NCBI GenBank assembly: GCA_017399535.1
Contig: JAFQBX010000005.1
Span: 62,001 to 126,000, forward strand
DNA from: Clostridia bacterium
GTDB lineage: Bacteria > Bacillota > Clostridia > Oscillospirales > Acutalibacteraceae
Length of the DNA stretch: 64,000 bases
Direction of reading: 5' to 3'
A program made the translations under genes and the position numbers. Below the pieces are notes generated by a model. The model did no database searches and was not told the origin of the DNA. It worked only from the letters and a program-made list of their open reading frames with translations. This document shows positions 1 through 7,803 of this stretch, piece by piece (the first letter of the stretch is position 1; each line of letters starts with the position of its first letter).

Positions 1-69
1 CGATTCGAAATTGAGGATATTAACAAATTAAGCAACGTCGAAATCAAGAGAATCAACCTATTTCTGTAA
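1..69 (+). CDS. 3' end of an upstream gene (possibly DUF1854 family), partial
   Basis: An open frame runs from the window edge to a TAA at 67-69 and encodes 22 residues ending in IKRINLFL. It stops 16 bases before the ABC transporter start, as expected for an operon partner. DUF1854 proteins are often encoded next to ABC exporters that have a similar extra N-terminal domain and end in a comparable basic-hydrophobic tail. That identity is inference from context and a short tail; the sequence itself shows only a plausible C-terminus. Confidence 0.4.
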   Translation, partial: RFEIEDINKLSNVEIKRINLFL

Positions 70-85
70 CCGAAAGGATAAATCC

Positions 86-2278
86 ATGAAGCTGTTGTTT
101 GAGCTGCCCGAGGGATATAAAAAGCATCTCGGCAGCGACGAGCAAATTAAATACTGTGCGCCATTCGATATCGGTGCCGACGGAAAAGCTGTCTATGATG
201 GCTTTGTCGCCGTTACCGAAAGACGAATTATCGTATTTGAGGGTGACGGTCAGCCGATGGTTTATCCCTTTGACGAGATTGAGGGAGTTAAGTATCAATC
301 ATTCATCGGCTGTGGTGCCTTTTCGGTAATAAAGGGCGGCAAATACATACGCGTTGCAAGTTTTTCGATGCGGCACACACTGCGCTTTTCGTACATTGTA
401 AAAGGGACAAAGGTGCTTCTGCGCGGTGAAAACGAGCCGATTACAAGCCATGAAAAAGAGACCACCTGCCTCAAATGCGGTAGTCCCCTTCGCGGCTCCT
501 CCACCTGCACCAAATGCGACGGCAAAAACGTTTCGTTGAGACGATTTAAGCAGCTTTGCAGTCCGTATATTTGGCGGCTGATATTCATTTCGTTCGTTAT
601 GGTGTTGGTTTCTGCCTGCTCACTTTATACCCAGTCGGTTCAGCAGCAATTTATCGACAATACGCTACGAAATCCATCACCCGACAAAATGAACAAGGTG
701 GTCATTTTTGTAATAACCATGCTGCTGCTCACGCTGTTTAACGTTGCGGTGACAATTTATAAAAACGTGCTTTGCGTCAAACTCGGAACAAAAATCAGTA
801 TGGATTTGCGTAGCCGCGTTTTTGATAAAATTCAGCAGCTTTCGATGTCGTTTATTAACCAAAAGCGACCGGGCGAACTGATGAACAGGGTGACGAGCGA
901 CACCTCGTCCATTCGCGAATTTATGGAACACGCTTTCGGTAACCTGTTTTCCAACCTATTTTCGATGATTGGCGCAGGTGCGCTGATGCTTATCATAAAC
1001 TGGAAGCTTGCTCTGCTTTCGATTGCGTTTGTGCCGATTTGTCTGATTGTGACAAAGGCGTTTAATAGAAAAATGCATTCCATTTTCCGCTCGCAAGCCA
1101 ATAAAAACGATAATCTCAAAAGCGGTCTCAACGACATTCTGAACGGAATAAAGGTGGTCAAAAACTATGGCCGCGAGGAAGAAGAATCGGCTAAATTTAA
1201 AAAGATGTCAAAGGCGTTTGCCGATATTCAGTATAAGAATGAAACGTTTTGGGCTATCCTTTTCCCCTTCCTCACGCTTACCATGGGACTCGGACTCAAC
1301 TTTATTACATATTTCGGCGGAATTAGCGTACTGGGCAAGACAATGACGGCAGGTCAGCTTATGCAGTTTACCGCCTATGCGACCATGCTGTATTCGCCGC
1401 TTAACTGGATGATCAGCTTACCGAGAATGATTATGCGAATGCTCATTTCGGTTGACAGAATTTTCGACATTCTAGACGAGGAGTCCGAGCTTGACAGCGT
1501 CGGAAGCGTTAAAAAAGAGATTGACGGAAACGTGGAATTTAGGAACGTCACCTTTGGCTACAATGCCTGCGATATAGTTCTCGAGGACATAAATCTTTCG
1601 GTCAAAAAGGGTGAAATGATAGGACTCGTCGGTGCTTCGGGTGTAGGAAAATCGACCATGATTAACCTCCTTATGCGGCTGTATGACGTGAACGACGGTC
1701 AAATTCTCATCGACGGCATTGACATTCGCGAATTCGACTCGCAGTCACTTCATTCTCAGATGGGCGTCGTTTTGCAAGAGACCTTTTTGTTCGCGGGTAG
1801 TATTATGAATAATATCCGCTATGCAAAGCCCGACGCGTCATACGAAGAAATTGTCCGTGCGGCAAAAATAGCCAATGCACACGATTTTATTTGCCGTCTC
1901 GACGACGGATACGATACCTTTATCGGCTCAAACGGAATGACCCTTTCGGGCGGCGAAAGACAGCGAATCGCAATAGCCCGAGCCGTACTTGCCAATCCGA
2001 AAATACTCATTCTCGACGAGGCGACAAGTTCGCTCGACAGCGAGAGCGAATATATGGTGCAGGAAGCGATTGAGCGACTGACGAGCGAGCGTACAACCTT
2101 TGCCATAGCCCACCGTCTGTCCACACTCCGTCACGCCGACCGACTGGTAGTTATCGGTCGCGACCATCATGTCGAAGAGGTCGGCACACACGACGAGCTT
2201 ATGGCGAAAAAGGGCACCTACTACGGACTCGTTACAGCGCAAAAATCGCTGTTCAAGGTGAAAACAGAGATAGAATAA
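86..2278 (+). CDS. ABC exporter, fused permease/ATPase, with N-terminal PH-like and zinc-ribbon region
   Basis: This is a half-transporter of the exporter type, 730 residues, expected to dimerise in the membrane. Residues 1-120 form a beta-rich region that looks PH/GRAM-like. Four cysteines follow (C128, C131, C141, C144) as a short zinc ribbon. The six-helix permease domain covers about 160-455. The ATPase domain has Walker A GASGVGKST at 516-524, signature LSGGERQ at 620-626, Walker B ILILDEATS at 640-648 and the switch histidine H676. AAAGGAT lies eight bases before the ATG. The usual exporter is about 580 residues, so the first 150 residues are extra. ABC genes of this shape are often paired with DUF1854 genes and sometimes named after cyanophycin metabolism; the substrate here is unknown. 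Confidence 0.9.
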   Translation: MKLLFELPEGYKKHLGSDEQIKYCAPFDIGADGKAVYDGFVAVTERRIIVFEGDGQPMVYPFDEIEGVKYQSFIGCGAFSVIKGGKYIRVASFSMRHTLRFSYIVKGTKVLLRGENEPITSHEKETTCLKCGSPLRGSSTCTKCDGKNVSLRRFKQLCSPYIWRLIFISFVMVLVSACSLYTQSVQQQFIDNTLRNPSPDKMNKVVIFVITMLLLTLFNVAVTIYKNVLCVKLGTKISMDLRSRVFDKIQQLSMSFINQKRPGELMNRVTSDTSSIREFMEHAFGNLFSNLFSMIGAGALMLIINWKLALLSIAFVPICLIVTKAFNRKMHSIFRSQANKNDNLKSGLNDILNGIKVVKNYGREEEESAKFKKMSKAFADIQYKNETFWAILFPFLTLTMGLGLNFITYFGGISVLGKTMTAGQLMQFTAYATMLYSPLNWMISLPRMIMRMLISVDRIFDILDEESELDSVGSVKKEIDGNVEFRNVTFGYNACDIVLEDINLSVKKGEMIGLVGASGVGKSTMINLLMRLYDVNDGQILIDGIDIREFDSQSLHSQMGVVLQETFLFAGSIMNNIRYAKPDASYEEIVRAAKIANAHDFICRLDDGYDTFIGSNGMTLSGGERQRIAIARAVLANPKILILDEATSSLDSESEYMVQEAIERLTSERTTFAIAHRLSTLRHADRLVVIGRDHHVEEVGTHDELMAKKGTYYGLVTAQKSLFKVKTEIE

Positions 2279-2301
2279 TAGTTTTTTTTGCTGGTGTTAT
2301 T

Positions 2302-3480
2302 ATGGTTTCATTTTTGATTGCAATAATTTATGTAGCATTTATCAGCTTAGGGTTGCCCGACTCGATGCTCGGTGCCGCTTGGCCGGTAATGCACGGCGAA
2401 ATTGGCGCCGACCTTTCGTATGCGGGAATAATCACCATGATTATTTCGGTAGGCACAATTATATCGAGTTTGCTTTCCGACCGACTGACACGAAAATTCA
2501 GCGCAGGAATGGTCACGGCGGTTAGCACGCTGACAACAGCGATAGCTATTTTCGGCTTTTCTGTCAGCGGGTCATTTATAGAATTATGCCTTTGGGCTGT
2601 TCCGTACGGACTCGGTGCAGGTGCTATCGACGCGGCGCTCAATAACTTTGTCGCGTTGCATTACAATTCGCGCACAATGAGCTGGCTGCACTGCTTCTGG
2701 GGACTCGGCGCAACAATTAGCCCGTACATTATGGGCTACTGCATCACGGGCGGATTCGGATGGCGAAACGGCTATTTTTCGGTTTCAATTATTCAGGTCG
2801 CCATAGCGGCACTGCTTTTTTTCAGTTTGCCGCTGTGGAAGAGAAAGGCGGCAGAAAACACCGATTCAAACGAATCGGACGCACCCGAAAAGCCGCTCGG
2901 AATCAGCGGTGTTGTGAAATTAAAGGGAATATTTCCCCTACTCATTGCCTTTTTTGCCTACTGCGCAGTTGAGCAGACGGCTATGCTTTGGTCGGCAAGC
3001 TACCTCGTAGAAAACCGAAGAATCGGAGCCGACGCGGCGGCAAAGTTTTCGTCATTTTTCCTTATCGGTATAACGGCAGGACGATTTTTATCGGGCATCG
3101 TTGCAGACCGACTGGGTGACAAGGCGCTAATTCGTATTGGTATATACACCGTCATTTTCGGCATTATGCTCGTTTTAATCCCGATGAGCAGTACGATTGC
3201 GCTGATTGGGCTTATTATAATCGGATTTGGTTGTGCGCCAATTTACCCCGCAATTATCCACTCGACGCCCGACAACTTCGGCAAGGAAAATTCCCAGGCG
3301 ATTATAGGTATTGAGATGGCGGCGGCGTATACGGGAATTACCTTTATGCCAATGCTTTTCGGCTTTATCGCTTCTATAACGGACATTGCAGTTTTCCCCT
3401 TATACCTGCTGATAATCACGCTGTTTATGCTTATTATGATAGAACGACTGAACAATATAATGAAAGCAAAATCGGAGTGA
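2302..3480 (+). CDS. MFS transporter
   Basis: A 392-residue polytopic protein with about twelve hydrophobic segments in two halves, separated by a charged loop near residues 180-205. The loop after segment 2 carries SDRLTRKF, matching the MFS loop 2-3 signature, and the second half has a related ADRLGDK. This is a secondary transporter of the plasma membrane. It starts 23 bases after the ABC gene and ends in a terminator overlapping its stop codon, so the two are probably cotranscribed. The ribosome binding site is weak. Sequence alone does not give the substrate; the general look is of the sugar/drug MFS group. Confidence 0.85.
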   Translation: MVSFLIAIIYVAFISLGLPDSMLGAAWPVMHGEIGADLSYAGIITMIISVGTIISSLLSDRLTRKFSAGMVTAVSTLTTAIAIFGFSVSGSFIELCLWAVPYGLGAGAIDAALNNFVALHYNSRTMSWLHCFWGLGATISPYIMGYCITGGFGWRNGYFSVSIIQVAIAALLFFSLPLWKRKAAENTDSNESDAPEKPLGISGVVKLKGIFPLLIAFFAYCAVEQTAMLWSASYLVENRRIGADAAAKFSSFFLIGITAGRFLSGIVADRLGDKALIRIGIYTVIFGIMLVLIPMSSTIALIGLIIIGFGCAPIYPAIIHSTPDNFGKENSQAIIGIEMAAAYTGITFMPMLFGFIASITDIAVFPLYLLIITLFMLIMIERLNNIMKAKSE

Positions 3481-3500
3481 AATTTCACTCCGATTTTTTT
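3471..3500 (+). terminator. Rho-independent terminator of the MFS gene
   Basis: A perfect 10-bp stem (ATCGGAGTGA with TCACTCCGAT) and AATT loop, followed by a T run. The left arm includes the last codons and stop of the MFS gene. Confidence 0.9.
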
Positions 3501-3505
3501 AACAG

Positions 3506-3535
3506 TTGATTTGCATGACAAGAATGTGATATAAT
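3506..3535 (+). promoter_or_regulatory. Sigma-A type promoter of the LRR gene
   Basis: TTGATT at 3506-3511 and TATAAT at 3530-3535 with an 18-base spacer, directly after the upstream terminator and 28 bases before the LRR start codon. Confidence 0.7.
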
Positions 3536-3563
3536 AAACTAAATTTTGATGGAGGTTGTCAGA

Positions 3564-5051
3564 ATGGCCAAAAAAATATTTGTAGTTGAAAATGGTGTGC
3601 TGAAAAAGTATAACGGAAACGGTGGCTCTGTCATAATACCCGATAATGTTACAAGTATTGGCGAAAAAGTTTTTATGGGTTGCACCAATCTGAAAAGTAT
3701 CACTATTCCAAATAACGTAGAAAGCATAGGTCATTGGGCTTTCCGCGACTGTAAAGGTCTGGCGGATAAGGACGGCTTTGTTATTGTAAAGGGCGTATTA
3801 TACAATTATTTGGGCGAAGCCGCAAACGTGACCATTCCCGATGGAGTTACGAGCATTGAAGGATGGGCTTTCCGCGGCTGTGACAGTCTCAAAAGTGTCA
3901 CCATGCCCGACAGCGTCACCAGTATTGGCGATCACGCCTTCTCCTATTGTCGCGAACTCGCAGATATTACAATCCCCAGAAGTGTAAAAAAAATTGGACC
4001 AGGAGCTTTTCTTGATTGTAATAGTATCACCGATATCACCATTCCTTACGGAGTCACTAAAATTGGCGCAGAAACCTTTTGCAATTGCACAAAACTCACG
4101 AATGTCGAAATTCCACACAGTGTAACAAACATTGATCATTGGGCTTTTTCGGGATGCCGCGAGCTTAAAAGTGTTACCATTCCCGACAGCGTAACGAGAA
4201 TCGGAAGCAAGGCATTTAAGGATTGCGTAAAGCTCAAAGAAGCTCCCATTCCCGACAGCGTAACAAGTATTGAGCATTGGGCCTTCCGCGGTTGCAAGGG
4301 GTTAGCCGATAAGGACGGTCTGGTTATTGTAAAGGGCGCTCTGTACGATTATTTTGGAAAGGATTCCGACATCATCATTCCTTACGGAGTCACAAGCATT
4401 GGAAAATGGACCTTCCACGGCTGCAAAAACCTCACAAGCGTCACCGTTCCCAACGGCGTTACAAGTATTGGTGACGGCGCCTTCTTTGAATGCGAAAATT
4501 TGACCAAAATCATTATTCCCAATGGCGCAACAAGCATTGGTCACCTGGTATTTCATGATTGCAAGAACCTGGCTGACGAAAAAGGACGCGTTATTATAAA
4601 CAACACGCTATTCGAATATTTCGGAAATGACGAGATTGTGACCATCCCGGACAATGTCACAACCATTAAGGATTGGGCATTCAAGGATTGTAAAAATATC
4701 AAAAGCATTGTAATACCCGACAGCTTAACAAATATCGGTGAAGGTGCCTTCTTCGAATGCTCAGAGCTGACAAACATAATCATTCCCGGCGGTGTAACGA
4801 GTATAGAAAAAAACACATTTCAGTATTGCACCAATCTTATAAATATTTCCATACCCGGCAGTATCACCAGCATTGGCACCGAAGCGTTTAAGGAATGTAC
4901 CAGTCTCACAAACGTCATCATTCCCGACAGCGTAGAAAGCATTGGCGCTGGCGCATTTAATGGTTGCACCAATCTCACCGTTTACACACCGGCAGGCAGC
5001 TTTGTCGAGCAGTTTATGAAAAAGAATAAGATTCGTTATGTGGCTCTGTGA
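3564..5051 (+). CDS. BspA-like leucine-rich repeat (LRR_5) protein
   Basis: 495 residues made almost entirely of about 17 copies of a roughly 23-residue repeat of the form (V/I)xIPxxVTSIGxxAFxxC, the LRR_5 pattern of Treponema/Bacteroides BspA surface proteins. Three copies are interrupted by a related insert reading ADKDGxVIVKGxLYxYFG (after repeats 2, 9 and 12), so a larger unit was also duplicated. No signal peptide, membrane segment or anchor is visible, so the product may be cytosolic or leave by an unrecognised route. The start at 3564 was chosen because GGAGG lies ten bases upstream; an ATG at 3546 precedes that site. BspA-type repeats are known for protein or host binding; the ligand here is unknown. 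Confidence 0.85.
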   Translation: MAKKIFVVENGVLKKYNGNGGSVIIPDNVTSIGEKVFMGCTNLKSITIPNNVESIGHWAFRDCKGLADKDGFVIVKGVLYNYLGEAANVTIPDGVTSIEGWAFRGCDSLKSVTMPDSVTSIGDHAFSYCRELADITIPRSVKKIGPGAFLDCNSITDITIPYGVTKIGAETFCNCTKLTNVEIPHSVTNIDHWAFSGCRELKSVTIPDSVTRIGSKAFKDCVKLKEAPIPDSVTSIEHWAFRGCKGLADKDGLVIVKGALYDYFGKDSDIIIPYGVTSIGKWTFHGCKNLTSVTVPNGVTSIGDGAFFECENLTKIIIPNGATSIGHLVFHDCKNLADEKGRVIINNTLFEYFGNDEIVTIPDNVTTIKDWAFKDCKNIKSIVIPDSLTNIGEGAFFECSELTNIIIPGGVTSIEKNTFQYCTNLINISIPGSITSIGTEAFKECTSLTNVIIPDSVESIGAGAFNGCTNLTVYTPAGSFVEQFMKKNKIRYVAL

Positions 5052-5064
5052 GCTTATATGTGAT

Positions 5065-5097
5065 AAAAAATCTCCTTGTTTTGCAAGGAGATTTTTT
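5065..5097 (+). terminator. Terminator of the LRR gene
   Basis: Stem TCTCCTTG/CAAGGAGA extended by A/T pairs, a five-base loop, and a T6 run. The stem core recurs at 5131-5157 and 7741-7793. Confidence 0.9.
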
Positions 5098-5130
5098 ATT
5101 TTGCGGCTCATATTATGGCATAAAAAAACA

Positions 5131-5157
5131 ACAAGGAGATACACCCCTTCTCCTTGT
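5131..5157 (-). terminator. Terminator of the acyltransferase gene
   Basis: ACAAGGAGA pairs with TCTCCTTGT around a nine-base loop. On the minus strand it is followed by TTGTTTTTTT. It lies 27 bases beyond the acyltransferase stop. Confidence 0.8.
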
Positions 5158-5183
5158 CGCTCTTTATATTTTTTATTGCGCTT

Positions 5184-6248
5184 TTATCTGCTTCTGCTGC
5201 CCATAAGTATAGAATATACCTTTGGCAAAAAAACTTCTAAAACGGAGCATATAACGTTTATTAAAAACAAGGTCAAAATAACCGTGCTGATAAAATTCGG
5301 TATAGCCATCCATTCACTTTTAGGCAAACACTGAAAAATTAATTTTGTAATTATGGCAGAGGTATTGATATGCATGGCAAAAATTGCAAAAGAACGAGAA
5401 TAAATTTTTCTCTGTTTAACCTTATCAATGAATATGTCCGTAATATTCCACAAAGCAAAGGCGGATAGCGTAAATATCACAACCTGTGAAAGAGTTTTAA
5501 ACGGATAGGCCTGAGATGGAAAAACATTTTTTAACGTTATATATGTAAATAAAAATATTACCGAAAAACATTGCATAAGTTTATTCGACTTTTTTGAAAC
5601 AAAATCAAAGTAATGTTTACCGATTAACGCGCCAATTAAATAAAATATTATCGAGGTTGAATATAAAAATATTGACGGCGGTATTCCTATTCCAAACATT
5701 GCGAGGATGGTAAGTAAACCTATCGAAGCAATTCCTATATATTTGTTACGAACCAACAAATATATCAATGGTGCTGCAACTGAAAATATAATAAGGTCAA
5801 ATATAAACCAAAACGGGAGGTTGCAATTATAAAAGAATATGCTTTTTAAAATATTTGTAAAGGTTAAATCAAAGTGCGGTCTGCCCACATAATATCTTGA
5901 AAGGAAGGTGTAAGAAAACACCACGTCAAAAAGCATCCAAATAACATTCCACAGTAAATACGGAATTACAAGAGTAAATACCCTGGACTTTATCTTGTTT
6001 ACATACTTACTGTTGTCATAACCTTTAAAAAAGGAAATTCCTGATAAAATAAAGAACATCGGTACCGCAAAACGCGTAATGGATTCCTTGAAGAAAAAAG
6101 CGGCTCTTTCGTTTACGGCGGAAATAATACTACCCGTATCGCGATATCGCACAAATGAAAATATGTGAATGAAAAATACCAAAATACTTAATATAAAAGA
6201 TACTAATTCTTTCTTCTTCCAAAAAAGCGCTTCGCTTGTGGATACCAT
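5184..6248 (-). CDS. Acyltransferase family 3 membrane protein
   Basis: A 354-residue protein with about ten transmembrane segments and the layout of the acyltransferase_3 (OafA/WecH) family. These integral membrane enzymes move acetyl or other acyl groups onto sugars or peptidoglycan. Visible family features are an early HIF segment near residue 28, VPMFFILSG near 65 and a conserved PYLLWN segment. GGAGGGC lies seven bases before the ATG. It converges with the LRR gene and has its own terminator. Codons are more AT-rich than in the flanking housekeeping genes, which fits an accessory surface-modification gene. The acceptor molecule is unknown. Confidence 0.8.
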   Translation of the reverse strand: MVSTSEALFWKKKELVSFILSILVFFIHIFSFVRYRDTGSIISAVNERAAFFFKESITRFAVPMFFILSGISFFKGYDNSKYVNKIKSRVFTLVIPYLLWNVIWMLFDVVFSYTFLSRYYVGRPHFDLTFTNILKSIFFYNCNLPFWFIFDLIIFSVAAPLIYLLVRNKYIGIASIGLLTILAMFGIGIPPSIFLYSTSIIFYLIGALIGKHYFDFVSKKSNKLMQCFSVIFLFTYITLKNVFPSQAYPFKTLSQVVIFTLSAFALWNITDIFIDKVKQRKIYSRSFAIFAMHINTSAIITKLIFQCLPKSEWMAIPNFISTVILTLFLINVICSVLEVFLPKVYSILMGSRSR

Positions 6249-6385
6249 ATTATGCCCTCCATAAAGATTATACTGTAATTTATTATATCAAACGTAAAAC
6301 GAAAAGCAAATATAAACAGTATAAATTCCCTTTAATCACAAATAATAGTATCACGATTTTGTTTTTAAAGGAGATTTATATAATT

Positions 6386-6460
6386 ATGAAAGCAACAGGT
6401 ATTGTGAGAAGAATCGAGGAATATGGTATAATAGGACAAAAGTCGCTTAAAGTCGCATAA
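6386..6460 (+). pseudogene. Truncated spoVT-like fragment (AbrB-type N-terminus)
   Basis: The first nine codons encode MKATGIVRR, identical to the start of the intact spoVT at 7804. The following IEEYG aligns with IDDLG, after which the frame loses the DNA-binding domain and stops. The upstream DNA also matches: a GGAGATT ribosome binding site followed by an AT-rich spacer in both copies. This looks like the 5' remnant of a duplicated AbrB/SpoVT gene cut by a rearrangement. A functional 24-residue peptide cannot be excluded but is less likely. Confidence 0.7.
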
Positions 6461-6571
6461 ACACTAGGGCTATCGCTGGTTTGCCCCACTGAACGCATTG
6501 GTGTCAAAACAGTTTTTTACATATTTTCTGGAGCAGAGAAATCTGCTCCTTTTTGTATTTATGTAGAAACA
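6461..6571 (+). other. Unassigned spacer after the spoVT fragment, ending in a terminator
   Basis: No gene is supported here. Short complementary blocks (GGGC/GCCC and ACAC/GTGT around 6473-6514) suggest either a small fold or the end of a lost mobile element. A terminator with GAAA loop at 6530-6554 closes the stretch. Confidence 0.35.
6530..6554 (+). terminator. Rho-independent terminator
   Basis: A perfect 8-bp stem GGAGCAGA/TCTGCTCC with a GAAA tetraloop and T5 tail. It closes whatever transcript crosses the spoVT fragment. Confidence 0.9.
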
Positions 6572-6600
6572 TTGACTTTTAAGATTTCGTGTAGTAAAAT
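6572..6600 (+). promoter_or_regulatory. Strong sigma-A type promoter of the structured leader
   Basis: TTGACT at 6572-6577, a 17-base spacer and TAAAAT at 6595-6600. The predicted transcription start, about 6607, coincides with the first base of the inverted repeat. Confidence 0.75.
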
Positions 6601-6606
6601 AATTAT

Positions 6607-6800
6607 GCCAAACTAATTAAATATGCAAAGTGGTATTTTTATATCCAAGGGGATATTGTACCTTTTGGCCAAACTCTTTGAATTTGATAAAAATGCAAAT
6701 TCCATTATGAGTTTGGTTATTACCATTTTGCATAATTAGTTTGGCGACTATCGGAGTTTGCGTTTTTTGTGCGGTTGCTTCGGTAGCCGCACTTTTTATT
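6607..6800 (+). ncRNA. Candidate structured RNA or cis-regulatory leader with terminator
   Basis: An outer long-range helix joins 6607-6635 to 6721-6745 (GCCAAACTAATTA with TAATTAGTTTGGC, continuing past a short bulge to TGCAAAGTGGTA/TACCATTTTGCA). It encloses hairpin 1, ATATCC/GGATAT at 6641-6656, and hairpin 2, CCAAACTC/GAGTTTGG at 6669-6716, which has a second helix GAATTTG/CAAATTC inside. A terminator follows at 6769-6797 and the next gene starts at 6820. Promoter, three-helix fold and terminator before a coding region match the layout of an attenuating leader or a stand-alone small RNA. I do not recognise the family. A miniature transposon is the main alternative. Confidence 0.6.
6769..6797 (+). 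terminator. Terminator with UUCG loop, directly before the next gene
   Basis: A 10-bp stem (GTGCGGTTGC with GTAGCCGCAC, two G-T pairs) closed by a C-TTCG-G tetraloop, then a T5 tail. It ends seven bases before the Shine-Dalgarno site of the gene at 6820, an attenuator position. Confidence 0.9.
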
Positions 6801-6819
6801 TTTTAGGAGGAAAAAGAAA

Positions 6820-7488
6820 ATGAATCTAAAAAAAATAACCTCTGTTGTAAGTGGCATCATTATAATACTCGTATTTATAAGTTTCTTTGTAAATGCAAAT
6901 GACTATCAAACCGCTTATAATATATGGGCTGAAAAAGACGATATGACTACAAATATGCTCGTTATGATAGTGGTTGTATTGGTCGTTGCTATTATTATAG
7001 CAATCGTTGCAGTTCCTACGACAAAAAGAATTAGAGAAATAACAAAAGGAAAAAGAAGCAGTTTGGCTGATATTAAAAAAAACAGTCTTCCTTTGATTAA
7101 GTTAAACATTTTGGGGATAATTATTTTCTGTATTATTTCCGAAAAAAGCGTTTGCGATTTTGCTGTTAGAAATATTGATATGAGTTTAACAGAAGCCAAA
7201 TTTTTGGCTGGATACTATCAATTATTCAAGGAACATTTTTTATGGGTCGATATTGTTTTGTTGATAGATAACATAATATTATTTTTTACCGCAAAAGAAC
7301 AAGACGGCGTTAGCAAAAGTGATCTTACAAACAGCTGTGAAGAACAAGAAGACGAAAAAAACAAACACATAATAAGCGAAAAAGAACAAAAAGAAATAAA
7401 AGTGATTACCCTAAAAGCTCGATTTGTCATTTTGGCGATTTTAATTATTCTACTTATAATTACATATGGGTATATTTTATTTCTTTGA
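6820..7488 (+). CDS. Hypothetical multi-spanning membrane protein
   Basis: A 222-residue protein of no family I recognise. Hydrophobic segments lie at about 8-25, 45-66, 93-108, 141-158 and 202-221. A polar, strongly charged stretch at 160-198 (rich in Glu, Lys and Gln) precedes the last segment. TAGGAGG lies nine bases before the ATG, a clear ribosome binding site. It sits right behind the structured leader and its terminator, so its expression may depend on antitermination. The 3' end overlaps the next small ORF by 23 bases. Codon use is AT-rich compared with neighbours, suggesting acquired DNA. Confidence 0.65.
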   Translation: MNLKKITSVVSGIIIILVFISFFVNANDYQTAYNIWAEKDDMTTNMLVMIVVVLVVAIIIAIVAVPTTKRIREITKGKRSSLADIKKNSLPLIKLNILGIIIFCIISEKSVCDFAVRNIDMSLTEAKFLAGYYQLFKEHFLWVDIVLLIDNIILFFTAKEQDGVSKSDLTNSCEEQEDEKNKHIISEKEQKEIKVITLKARFVILAILIILLIITYGYILFL

Positions 7489-7735
7489 AGACACTCAATT
7501 TTACTCTAAAGAAGATAGCTCAAATTTCTTTTTGGAGTTGATTTATTGGGCTTGTGCTTATAAGGTTAAGTTGTTTCCTGAAAAATGCTCAAAAGATATA
7601 TTGGATTTTGATTGGTTTAACAGAGATAAAAACAAAGTTGAGTTAGTCCGAGAGAATCGTTCTACCTTAGTAATTGTTGAAGATTTAGAAAACCACAAAA
7701 GGGCAGAAATTGATGGCTGGACAACAAAATATTAA
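7466..7735 (+). CDS. Hypothetical small protein
   Basis: 89 residues, soluble, with a balanced composition that reads like a real protein: an aromatic-rich first half and a beta-prone second half with several charged residues. It overlaps the end of the preceding gene by 23 bases and has no obvious ribosome binding site, so it may be translated by coupling. It ends just before the hairpin that covers the spoVT ribosome binding site. I recognise no family. The overlap and pairing with a membrane protein could fit a two-gene accessory cassette; function is unknown. Confidence 0.5.
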   Translation: MGIFYFFEDTQFYSKEDSSNFFLELIYWACAYKVKLFPEKCSKDILDFDWFNRDKNKVELVRENRSTLVIVEDLENHKRAEIDGWTTKY

Positions 7736-7740
7736 GTATA

Positions 7741-7793
7741 AATCTCCTTGTTTTACAGATACTAACAGTACAAATTTGTAAAGCAAGGAGATT
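7741..7793 (+). promoter_or_regulatory. Hairpin burying the spoVT ribosome binding site
   Basis: AATCTCCTTG (7741-7750) pairs perfectly with CAAGGAGATT (7784-7793), with an inner helix TTTACA/TGTAAA. The right arm contains the AAGGAG that serves spoVT. No T run follows, so this is not a normal terminator. Translation control of spoVT in read-through transcripts is inferred. Confidence 0.55.
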
Positions 7794-7803
7794 ATTATAT
7801 ATT

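Noticed and set aside
3600..5040. Regular DNA repeats resembling an array
   Set aside because: They are coding repeats of the LRR protein, unequal in sequence and with no unique spacers, so not CRISPR.
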